Positions 56,781-64,000 of a DNA stretch of 64,000 nt are shown piece after piece. The first letter of the stretch is position 1, and every line of letters starts with the position of its first letter. Both the position numbers and the translations under genes were made by a program. Source of the DNA: Leifsonia xyli subsp. xyli str. CTCB07 (GTDB lineage: Bacteria; Actinomycetota; Actinomycetes; Actinomycetales; Microbacteriaceae); contig NC_006087.1 in NCBI RefSeq assembly GCF_000007665.1, positions 2,356,001-2,420,000 of the forward strand, written 5' to 3'. Under the pieces are notes generated by a model, which did not search any database, had not been told where the DNA came from, and worked only from the letters and a program-made list of their open reading frames with translations.

Positions 56781-58127
56781 TTATTTTGCACGTATTGAAA
56801 GACAACCGTGTCTCTCGCTCACCCCGGCGACCTCCATCGCCACCAGGCAGAACATCGAATCCGCCCAGGAGAACCACCCCCGCGTGAACCGCGCCGGCTC
56901 ATCCACGTCGAAGCTCTCGTGCATCCGCCCCGTGCCCTCCGTCGTCCGTGCCAGCAGTTCACACAGCTCGCGTTTCCGCGCCAGATTCGGCGAGGTCAGC
57001 GCGTCCACCGCCATCGCGATCGGCCAGACGTGACGGGGCCAGGTGTGCGGGCTGCCGATGCCGGCCGCCGCCGTCCCGCTCCAGTAGTGGGGGTTGGCCG
57101 GCGAAAGGATGTGTGCCCTGGTCCGCAGGTACAGGGGGTCATCGTCGGCGAGGTCCGAGGTCAGCGGCAGGCTGAGCAGGCTGGGGAGGTTGGCGTCGTC
57201 CATCGTGAGCGCTCCGCCGAGACCGTCCACCTCGTAGGCGAGCACCGGGCCGCCGTGCTCGTCCGCCTCCACCACACCCCACCGCAGCGTCGCCGCCCAC
57301 AGCTCCGCTCCGAGCGCTGCCGCCCTGTCCGCTGCCACCCCCTCGCCGAGCAGTTCCGCCAGCTGCCGCAGCGCCTGCGCCGCGAACAGGTTCGCCGGGA
57401 TGTTGTAGCCGTATTCGCAGGCGTCGTCGCTCGGCCGGAATCCCGACCACGTCATCCCGGTCCGGCCCACGGGCGTCCCGCGGCCGTCGCGCTGAAGGGT
57501 GTCCAGCCGGTTGCCGCCCGGGCGGACGAACCGGTACGTGGACGTCTCGTGGTCGCGCTCGCGCTCCAGTGTCTCCACAATCGCGGCGGCAGCCTCCCGG
57601 AAGCTCCCGGCCAGGATGTCGTGCCGTCCGGTCAGCCGGTACAGCCGGTGCGCCAGCTGGACCGGGAAGCACAGCGAGTCGACCTCGTACTTGCGCTCCC
57701 ACACCAGAGGGTCGCGGTCCGCGTCGCCGGGGTCGTGGGCGCGCGAGTTCGGCTCCCGGTTGAACGCATTGGCGTATGGGTCGTGCGCGATGAGGGCGAA
57801 CTGGCGGCGCAGCACACCGGCGATCAGGTCCGCGACCGCGCCGTCCGGGCGTTCCGCTGCGAACGGCAGATACGGCCAGAACTGAGTGGCGGAGTCGCGC
57901 AGCCACATCGCCGGGATGTCCCCGGTCACCACGAACACGCTCCCGTCGCCGAGCACCGTGGTCGTGTCGGCGAGCGTGCGGTCGAGGTCCTCCCGCACCA
58001 GGCGCGGCACCTCGGAGCCGGGGAAGGCGTCGTCCACCGCTGTCATGATGGGACTCTCGGCGACCTCGCGGAGGGCGGCGGCGATGTCGGGGACGCGGTC
58101 AGTTCCTGTGATACTGCTCTGAGTCAT
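56781..58127 (-). CDS. GH125 exo-alpha-1,6-mannosidase
   Basis: A 448-residue metal-independent exo-alpha-mannosidase of family 125, an (alpha/alpha)6 barrel. FVVTGDIPAMWLRDSATQFWPY, YKYEVDSLCFPVQLA-like (ERKYEVDSLCFPVQL), MTWSGFRPSDDACEYGYNIP and the final RGWFSWADSMFC match the family. Its job would be trimming alpha-1,6-mannose from N-glycans or mannan, fitting the neighbouring beta-mannosidase and sugar transporter. The last 12 residues (ERHGCLSIRAK) look unlike the family end and may be a small alteration. No frameshift seen. Confidence 0.87.
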   Translation of the reverse strand: MTQSSITGTDRVPDIAAALREVAESPIMTAVDDAFPGSEVPRLVREDLDRTLADTTTVLGDGSVFVVTGDIPAMWLRDSATQFWPYLPFAAERPDGAVADLIAGVLRRQFALIAHDPYANAFNREPNSRAHDPGDADRDPLVWERKYEVDSLCFPVQLAHRLYRLTGRHDILAGSFREAAAAIVETLERERDHETSTYRFVRPGGNRLDTLQRDGRGTPVGRTGMTWSGFRPSDDACEYGYNIPANLFAAQALRQLAELLGEGVAADRAAALGAELWAATLRWGVVEADEHGGPVLAYEVDGLGGALTMDDANLPSLLSLPLTSDLADDDPLYLRTRAHILSPANPHYWSGTAAAGIGSPHTWPRHVWPIAMAVDALTSPNLARKRELCELLARTTEGTGRMHESFDVDEPARFTRGWFSWADSMFCLVAMEVAGVSERHGCLSIRAK

Positions 58128-58223
58128 CCGGCAGAGCTTAGTGGAGGCCGAGCGCCGTCCGGAAGACGCCGCCTTGATCCGCTTGCGCCACCCGGTTCCG
58201 GTCGCACCGCGCGTCGGCCGGCC

Positions 58224-58841
58224 TCATCCGCCGAGCGCCACCAGCTTCCCGTTGATCGCCCCGGCCTCCGCCGCCCACAGCCCCACGACCTCCTCGCCGA
58301 GGCGCTCTTCGAGCCCGGCCAGCGTCTTCACCACGAACACCGTCGCCGCAGACTGAGGCGCCTGCTTGGCGAAGCCCTGGGCGATGGCGCGGGTCCAGGC
58401 GTCAGCGGCCGCTTTGGCCGCGACGTAGTTCGCGCCGACCGGGGACGGCGACTCGACCGCGGTCGAGGAGACGATCGCGAGCCGGCCGGCCGGGGAGGCC
58501 GCCAGATCGCCGGAGAACACCCGGGTCGTGTTGCGCAGGGTGCGGAACCCGCGCTCCAGGAAGTCCCAGTCCTCGTCGCTCTGGCCCGCGATGCCGCCGC
58601 CGCCGCGCCAGCCGCCGACGAGGTGGATCAGCCCGTCGAGCGCGCCGAACTCGCGGTGGATGCGCACCGACAGTTCGGCGACCGCACTCCGGTCGGCGAG
58701 GTCGCCGCTCCGGGTGGTGACGCCGGGGACCGCCACGGCCAGCGCCTCCAGCGCCTCCTACCGGGTCCCCACCGCGACCACGGTCGCGCCCGCGACCAGC
58801 ACGAGCCGGCCGTCGGCCCCGTGGGCCGCCGGGCCGGTCAT
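58224..58841 (-). pseudogene. SDR oxidoreductase with an amber codon and deleted Rossmann glycines
   Basis: A short-chain dehydrogenase next to DUF6421. ATG 58841 gives GRLVLVAGATVVAVGTR, then TAG at 58758-58760, then the same frame continues EALEALAVAVPGVTTRSGDL, DGLIHLVGGWRGGGG, AIVSSTAVESPSPVGANYVAAKAAAD (catalytic Ser, Tyr, Lys) to the end at 58224. Usually GAT is followed by G-x-x-G and a helix before the next GATVVAVGTR strand; here one GAT serves both, so about 20 residues with the NAD glycines are deleted. Two independent lesions; not functional. Confidence 0.78.
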
Positions 58842-60254
58842 ATCGCGTCCGTCGTGCCGGTGATACCAGCCGTCGACTCGATGACGCCCGCCATCTTCTT
58901 GCTCAGCGCCTCGTAGAACATCGAGAGCGGGAACTCATCGTCCAGCACCGCGTCGGTGTAGCCCTTCGGCGGGCCCGCCAGGATCTCGTCCGGGAGCCCG
59001 CGCGCGCACTGCGACGCGGGATGCGGCGTCAGCGTCCGGGCGAGCATGTCGTATGCGGCCAGACAGTGCGCGACCTTGGGCCGGTCGATCGAGCGCCAGT
59101 ACAGCTCGTTGATCCGGTCGCTGAGGGCGACCACGACACCCGGCACCGCGTCCCAGTCGATCGTGAGCCGGGTGTCGGTCCAGTGCAGCGCCTCGTGCTG
59201 GTGCAGCCAGGCGAACAGCAGCTGGCCGCCGAGCCCGTCGTAGTTGCGGACACGGCTGCCGGTGATCGCGAACCGGAAGATCCGGTCGAAGATGACCGCG
59301 TACTGCACGAGTCGCGCGTGCTCGCGGATCGTCTCGTCCGTGTCCTCCGCCCTCGCGAGCCGCACCGACTCGCGGAAAGCGGTCAGGTCGCAGCGCAGCT
59401 CCTCCAGCGAGTAGAGAAAGAACGGCATCCGCTGTTTGATCATGAACGGGTCGAACGGCAGGTCGCCGCGCATGTGGCTGCGGTCGTGGATGAGGTCCCA
59501 CATCGCGAAGGTATCCTCCGTGAGCCGGGTCGTCCAGCATCCGGGCGGCGTCCTCCGGCAGCTCCAGTTCGACGATCCCGGCCGCGGCGCGCACGAAGCA
59601 GCGGTAGCGCGCGGCCTCGCGGTCCTGGAAGATCGCTCCCCAGGTGAAGGCCGGGATCTCGCGCATAGCCACCGTCTCCGGGAACAGCACCGCGGAGTTG
59701 GTGTCGTAGCCGGGAGTGAGATCCACGAATCGAAGCGGCACGAACAGCTTGTTGCCGTAGTCGCCGGCTTCCAGCGCCCCAATGAACTCGGGCCAGATGA
59801 CCTCGACCAGCACAGCCTCGACGAAACGGCTCGGGCTTCCATTCTGCGTGTGCATCGGGAAGACCACCAGGTGGCCCAGCCCATCCAGGCGGTGCTGCTG
59901 CGGCTGGAACGCGTTCAGCGAGTCGAGGAAGTCCGGGACGCCGAAGCCGGCGTCGGCCCAGCGCGCGAAGTCCCGCTGCAACGCGGCGAGGTAGGAGGCG
60001 TCGTGCGGGAAGTGCGGGGCGAGTTCGCCGATCGCGCCCACGATCGCAGCGGTGTACACGGCGGCGGCCGGGCGTTCGGACTCCCGCTCGATCGAGCCGT
60101 CCTTCGCCTGCGTCCCCTGCACTGCGACCGCGGCGTCCTTCAGCCGGAGCCACGCGGGATGCGCGGCCAGCTCCCGCACGGGACGGCCGTCCTCGACGAC
60201 CTGGGGTTCTCCGGCAATCGCGTTCGGAGCCGCCGGGTGGATGAACCGGGACAT
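58838..60254 (-). pseudogene. DUF6421 protein, frameshifted
   Basis: A soluble protein of about 472 codons. ATG 60254 has GGGAGG upstream. First part: GYDTNSAVLFPETVAMREIP and DREAARYRCFVRAAAGIVEL; near 59520 the frame changes at a DDPAHGGY/LTEDTF point, and the rest (WDLIHDRSHMRGDLPFDPFM, FRFAITGSRVRNYDGLGGQL, LTIDWDAVPGVVVALSDRI) ends at TGA 58838, overlapping the SDR start. The family is common in Actinobacteria and has no known function; the His-rich HDRSHMRG motif suggests a metal enzyme. Confidence 0.8.
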
Positions 60255-60567
60255 GACGAACCTCCCATCGTTGGGGCGCGACCGCTCAGACACGGGCCCA
60301 TCGCAAGCAGTGGCGTGCGCTCCCAACGAGCCTATCCGTGCGAGGCAGGAGATTGATGCCCCTTTCGGGGTGTTCGTTCTTGAACGCTGGCGTGCGCGCA
60401 GGAAACCGGAAATGGGGTCAGGGGACGCTTGCGGTTTCCGCCGGCGCTGTGACCGGCGGCGGAACCGCCGTCTTCGCCGAAGCCGGGTCCAGCGTGAGCA
60501 GCCAGCGCAGATAGGCTTCGCTGTCGAGGCCGTACCGCGCAGCCGATGACGTGAGCCTCATGACGGT
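60255..60567. other. 313-base region with a possible IS66-like tail and hairpins
   Basis: No complete gene. On the minus strand 60561-60418 encodes 47 residues (LTSSAARYGLDSEAYLRWLL at the start) that resemble the last helix of IS66-type transposases; the likeness is short and weak. GGAAACCG (60400-60407) can pair with CGGTTTCC (60431-60438), and GGTTTCCGCCG with CGGCGGAACC around 60432-60464. These could be transposon-end or terminator structures. Around 60300 the upstream region of DUF6421 lies. Confidence 0.3.
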
Positions 60568-61233
60568 CTACGGGCTGAGCGGAGGGAGGCTCACCGTGAG
60601 TCGTTTCGTCGTTTTCTGGATGAGTGAGACGGTGAGGCAGACCACGACCGCCAGGCTGCCCAGGATGGAAAGGGCCAGTGTGCTCTTCCACAGTCCCTCG
60701 AGCAGAGTGACGCTGTGGTAGCCACCCCCGACCGCAACGAAATAGCTGATCGTGAACAGCACGCTGACGAGCACGTTGAGACCGGTCGCGCTCATCGCAA
60801 GGGCACGGGAGACGCGACCCGCGCTCGCGGCCGCGGCGACGGCCAGGCACGAGAACATGAGGCAGCTCGCGTACACCCACGTGCATATCGTCACGTTCAC
60901 GAAGACTCTGAGTGTCAGGCTCTCGCCGCCGAAGGGGGAAGGCGCCTGGCCGATGCCCCAGATCAGGCCTAGTGTCGTCAGCGTCGCTGCCAGTGCGGAT
61001 GCGATCGCCGCGAAACCGAGGAACCGCCCGTACCGCATCGACGCGACCGTGAGCGAGCCGAGGACGACAAGGCTGAAGGTCCCCAGGATGGAGGCGGTGC
61101 CGATAAGCCACCAATCGGCGCCAGCGAAGATCGCGAGGATCGCCCCTCCCGCGGAGATCGAGTACGTGCCGATCATGGTGAACAGCGCCACCCGTTTCAC
61201 GATCGACAGCTTCTTCTGCGGCGTTCCGGTCAT
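60568..61233 (-). CDS. Six-helix membrane protein, unknown
   Basis: A 221-residue hydrophobic protein with about six helices (VALFTMIGTYSISAGGAIL, WWLIGTASILGTFSLVVLG and others) and short loops. It has a positively charged N-terminus, as in inside-facing starts. ATG 61233 has GGAAGGGG seven bases upstream; the earlier start at 61248 overlaps that site. I do not recognise a family. Its codon use and weaker GC bias than neighbours suggest a lineage-specific or acquired gene. Intact. Confidence 0.6.
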   Translation of the reverse strand: MTGTPQKKLSIVKRVALFTMIGTYSISAGGAILAIFAGADWWLIGTASILGTFSLVVLGSLTVASMRYGRFLGFAAIASALAATLTTLGLIWGIGQAPSPFGGESLTLRVFVNVTICTWVYASCLMFSCLAVAAAASAGRVSRALAMSATGLNVLVSVLFTISYFVAVGGGYHSVTLLEGLWKSTLALSILGSLAVVVCLTVSLIQKTTKRLTVSLPPLSP

Positions 61234-61298
61234 GGGATCCCCTTCCAAGGCGATCTCTCATCGTAGGTGCGTCCGGCCATCGCGTCGGTGCCGTGCGG

Positions 61299-61442
61299 GT
61301 GATCTCCGAGGGCGGAGGGGCGCCGTCCAGTGGCGTCGCGCTCGAATCAGAGCACAATGGTTCAGCCAATGGTTTCGCACTCATTCTCGGTCTGCTTCTG
61401 GCGGGTGCAGCAGTGCTACTGATCGGCCTCGCTCTGAGCTAG
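61299..61442 (+). CDS. Possible 47-residue single-helix membrane peptide
   Basis: GTG 61299 to TAG 61440-61442 encodes a hydrophilic head (SEGGGAPSSGVALESEHNGS) and one strong membrane helix (GFALILGLLLAGAAVLLIGL) to the end. The frame is open further upstream with no better start and no clear ribosome site. It may be a real small protein or the tail of a lost one. The rest of the region 61234-61629 shows no gene. Confidence 0.3.
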   Translation: MISEGGGAPSSGVALESEHNGSANGFALILGLLLAGAAVLLIGLALS

Positions 61443-61629
61443 CCGCTCACGATGACCAAGAATGCCCCCTCATCGTAGACCTCTTGGCCGTCAGCGGCGT
61501 CGGCGCTGCCACATGGTCCTCAAGACACGAAAGCCATCGCGGTGCGCACCTGCACTATCCGGGCGGTCAGGCGCTGTCCGCGGCGCCCGGCCGCAGCACT
61601 GCGACGGCCGCCCCGAGAACGCGCATCCC

Positions 61630-62486
61630 TCATCCTTTGATGCCGCTCGTCGCCACGCTCTCCACGATCTGCCTCTGCGCGAAGAAGAACAGGATGAGCA
61701 CCGGAGCCGAGGCGATCACCGCGCCCGCCAGCACGATCGCGAAGTGCGTCGAGTAAGCGCCCTGCAACTGCGAGAGACCGGGGTGCAACGTCAGATTCTC
61801 CGGGCTGAGCAGGACGTAGACCGGCCACAGGAAATCGTTCCAGTTCGACAGGAAGCTCAGCACCGCGAGCGTCGCCAGGACCGGGCGGGCCAGGGGGAGG
61901 ACGATCCGCAGGAAGATGCGGAGGTCGCCCGCGCCATCGATGCGCGCAGCCTCCTCGATCTCCATCGGCAGGCCGATGAAGAACTGCCGGAGGAAGAAGA
62001 CGCCGAAGGCGCTGGCAGCGCCCGGAACGGTGATCGCCCAGATCGTGTCGAGCCAGCCCAGGCTCTGCACGATGAGGTAGTTCGGGATGAGGAAGATCAC
62101 AGGCGGGACGAGCAGCATCGCCACGATCAGCCCGAACACGATTCTCTTGCCCCGGAACTCCAGGCGAGCCAGCGTGTACGCGCCCAGAGAGGCGGTGATC
62201 AGGATGAGGGCGGATTGCAGCGTGGCCGCCCAAACTGTTCAGGAACCAGCGGAAGATCGGCTGCTGGCCACTGGCGAGGGTGGTGTAGGCATCCACCGAG
62301 AAGGGGGGCGGGGATGACCGCGTACGGGTTGCGGATGGCGTCGCCATCGGTCTTGAACGAGGTGAGCACGATCCAGGCGAGTGGAAGGATCACGACGAGC
62401 GCGAGCACGATGAGCGCGGCGTAGAGCGCGGACCGCTGCACCACGGCGCGCGGCGCGGGCTTGCGGCGGGTGGGCACGGTGGCCAT
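61630..62486 (-). pseudogene. MalG-type sugar ABC permease, two frameshifts
   Basis: CUT1 permease of a second sugar transporter. ATG 62486 (TVPTRRKPAPRAVVQRSALY, helix VLALVVILPLAWIVL) reads to NPYAVIPAP; at the G run near 62305 the sense moves to another frame (FSVDAYTTLASGQQPIFRWF), and near 62230 to the third (TLARLEFRGKRI, then FGLIVAMLLVPPVIFLI), continuing through the EAA loop EIEEAARIDGAGDLRIF to IVESVATSGIKG. Broken at its beginning; the last five helices are intact but have no in-frame start. Confidence 0.82.
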
Positions 62487-63461
62487 CGAGTCGCCTTCTC
62501 CGTCCGCTCCCGCTGCACGCGAAAATTGACGATGCTGATAACGGCCAGGAAGACGAAGAGCACGTAGCTCATCGCCGCCGCCGCGGCCATGTTGTTCTGG
62601 GAGAGTCCCTGGTCGGAGATGTACATGATCGCCGTGCGGGTCTGAGTGCCAGGGCCGCCCTTGGTGAGGAGGTACGACTGGCCGAACATGTTGGCGCTGG
62701 CGAGGATAGTGATGGTCGTCACGAAGGTCATCACCGGGCGGAGGCCCGGCAGCTTCACACTGAAGAACTGGCGCACGGCGCCCGCGCCGTCCAGGGCCGC
62801 CGCCTCATAGAGGTCCGCGCCGATGCCCTTCAGCCCGGCGAGGAGGATGACAGTGTTGAAGCCCATCGTCCACCACACGGTCACACCGACGAGCGAGACC
62901 CACACCCACGGCACATTCACGGTCCACGGGATGTCGCTGGGAAGCCCGGCCATCCCGAGCAGGTGGTTCACGATGCCGGACTGCGTATCGAGCAGGTACT
63001 TCCAGATGACGCCGATGACGGCGACGCCGAGCACGTAGGGGGCGAAGAAGACGCCGCGGAAGAAGGCCCCCACACGGAGGCGGCGGTTCAGCAGGACGGC
63101 GACGAGCAGCGGGACGGCCAGCAGGAACGGGACACTGGCCACCGCGAAGGTCCCGGTCGCGATCATCGACTGCCAGAAGTCGCCCGAGGTCGCCGAACCC
63201 GGGGTGAACAGGTCGAGGTAGTTGCGCAGTCCGACGAACGACTGGCTCTCGCGGAACGGGCTCCAGTTCGTCAGGCTGACCCAGAGGCCGAAGACGGCCG
63301 GAGCGAGGACGAACAGCGCGAACAGGACGAGGAAGGGTGCGAGGAACAGATAGGCAACCCCGGTGCGGCGGCGGGCGGCGGGGACGGTCGTCGTGCGCGG
63401 CGAGGCGCGAGCGCGGCGCCCCGGTCTCCGGGGGCGCCGCGAGCTGGGCGGTGTCAGTCAC
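62390..63461 (-). pseudogene. MalF-type sugar ABC permease, frameshift at the N-terminus
   Basis: Partner permease. The body is whole: VAYLFLAPFLVLFALFVLAP (helix 1), then SQSFVGLRNYLDLF and the EAA loop DLYEAAALDGAGAVRQFFSV. But this frame has no start codon before a stop at 63460-63458; the likely start GTG 63461 (TDTAQLAAPPETGAP) is in another frame, so an indel lies near 63400-63420. At the other end the frame runs 97 bases into the next gene without its expected stop after NFRVQRERTEK. Function probably lost, although the N-terminal region is not conserved and restart is conceivable. Confidence 0.65.
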
Positions 63462-64000
63462 CGTATTTCTCAGCGTTCTGCTTCAGGAGGGTGTTCGCTT
63501 TCGCGACCGCGTCGTCCAGTGCCTCCTTCGGCGTCTTCTTGCCGGTGACGGCCTCGTTGACCGCAGTGGTCACGGTCGCCGTCACGGTGGTGATGCCCGG
63601 GGCGGCGGTCTCGAAGCGGGCGTACTCGAGTTCGCCGAGGAACGACTTCAGGGTGGGGTAGTCCTGCACGAGCTTGGGGTCGTCGCGCACCGAGTTCATG
63701 GCGGGGAGCTCACCCGTCTGCGGCCAGTCGGCGGAGTTGTCGTTCATCCACTTGACGAAGGTCGCGGCGGCGGCGGTCTTGTTCTTGTCCTGTCCCTTGT
63801 TGTTCATGAACATCCAGTGGGTGGAGCTCGACCAAACGGCTTTCTCCGTGCCGATCTGCGGAACCGGGACAGCCGCCCAGCTCAGCTTGTCGAACGCGGT
63901 GTTGGTGGTCTGCCAGACGCCGTTCCAGTTGAAGGCGGTCTTGCCGGCGATGAGGGCGTTGATGTTGCCGTCCTGCGCGACATCCTTCGGGCTGTAGCAG
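63454..64000 (-). CDS. Sugar ABC transporter binding protein, N-terminus beyond window
   Basis: The last 181 residues of a family 1 solute-binding protein, open to the right edge. KDVAQDGNINALIAGKTAFNW, then SWAAVPVPQIGTE, SSSTHWMFMNNKGQDKNKTA and the end NTLLKQNAEKYGD follow the family's second lobe. The stop overlaps the GTG of the permease by eight bases. No break in the visible part. It supplies sugar to the two broken permeases downstream, so even if intact it has lost its transporter. Confidence 0.85.
   Translation of the reverse strand, partial: CYSPKDVAQDGNINALIAGKTAFNWNGVWQTTNTAFDKLSWAAVPVPQIGTEKAVWSSSTHWMFMNNKGQDKNKTAAAATFVKWMNDNSADWPQTGELPAMNSVRDDPKLVQDYPTLKSFLGELEYARFETAAPGITTVTATVTTAVNEAVTGKKTPKEALDDAVAKANTLLKQNAEKYGD

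Noticed and set aside
29483..58760. TAG read as an amino acid
   Set aside because: TAG is the natural stop of purQ and other intact genes, and the affected genes carry further lesions (frameshift, deletion).

Overview
The window is about 70 percent G+C, uses ATG/GTG/TTG starts and reads as the chromosome of an actinobacterium. WXG100/EssC genes, a septum-formation-domain protein, DUF6421, Eis-like and YhgE genes, and the amount of gene decay point to Microbacteriaceae. A host-restricted Leifsonia of the xyli type is my best guess, from gene content only; no rRNA or tRNA gene was seen to test it. About twenty genes carry frameshifts, in-frame stop codons, internal deletions or fusions, so this looks like a genome in active reduction with intact housekeeping genes between the wrecks.

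Layout. 1-1.5 kb: DHA2 drug exporter (cut by the left edge) with its PadR regulator. 1.7-2.6 kb: a chimera of a serine recombinase and a MobF relaxase, the scar of an integrative element. 2.6-8.7 kb: a type VII secretion locus, with a broken FHA-FtsK ATPase (EssC-like) facing an intact WXG100 protein, an SseB-like protein, an EspC-like small protein and a truncated toxin head. 8.9-12.5 kb: a small regulator, then a phosphonate-catabolism-type operon (FAD oxidoreductase, phosphonatase-like HAD hydrolase, zinc alcohol dehydrogenase) whose first gene is frameshifted. 12.8-13.8 kb: purS-purQ. 13.9-24.2 kb: small membrane genes and a galactoside-type sugar locus (GH3 and GH35 fragments fused together, LacI regulator with operators, family-5 oligopeptide-type ABC transporter), mostly broken. 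24.2-25.6 kb: RidA, a small membrane protein and a TetR regulator. 25.9-28.2 kb: purL, about 12 kb from purSQ, with a duplicated leader in front of it.

28.2-39.6 kb: EamA exporter, a class A penicillin-binding protein killed by two amber codons and a frameshift, an LLM flavin monooxygenase with its broken FMN reductase partner, a glycosyltransferase, a very strong inverted repeat, chorismate mutase, an FtsX/ATPase ABC pair and an Eis-like acetyltransferase. 39.7-51.0 kb: purA, a TetR/degenerate ATPase/YhgE operon, a phosphodiesterase with two cancelling frameshifts, a TrmH methyltransferase, a HAD phosphatase, a DUF4303 wreck, the septum protein, pyrE and exonuclease III.

51.4-60.3 kb: a mannoside-utilisation island (GH3, GH2 beta-mannosidase, ABC transporter, GH125 alpha-mannosidase) lying inside what looks like an older DUF6421-SDR-threonine aldolase operon. 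Deletions have fused GH3 to the end of the aldolase, and a permease to the beta-mannosidase. 60.4-64 kb: a small membrane protein and a second carbohydrate ABC transporter, partly broken and cut by the right edge.

No intact insertion sequence, CRISPR array, rRNA or tRNA was found. Several genes have an actinobacterial -10 box 6-7 bases before the start codon and are probably transcribed without a leader.
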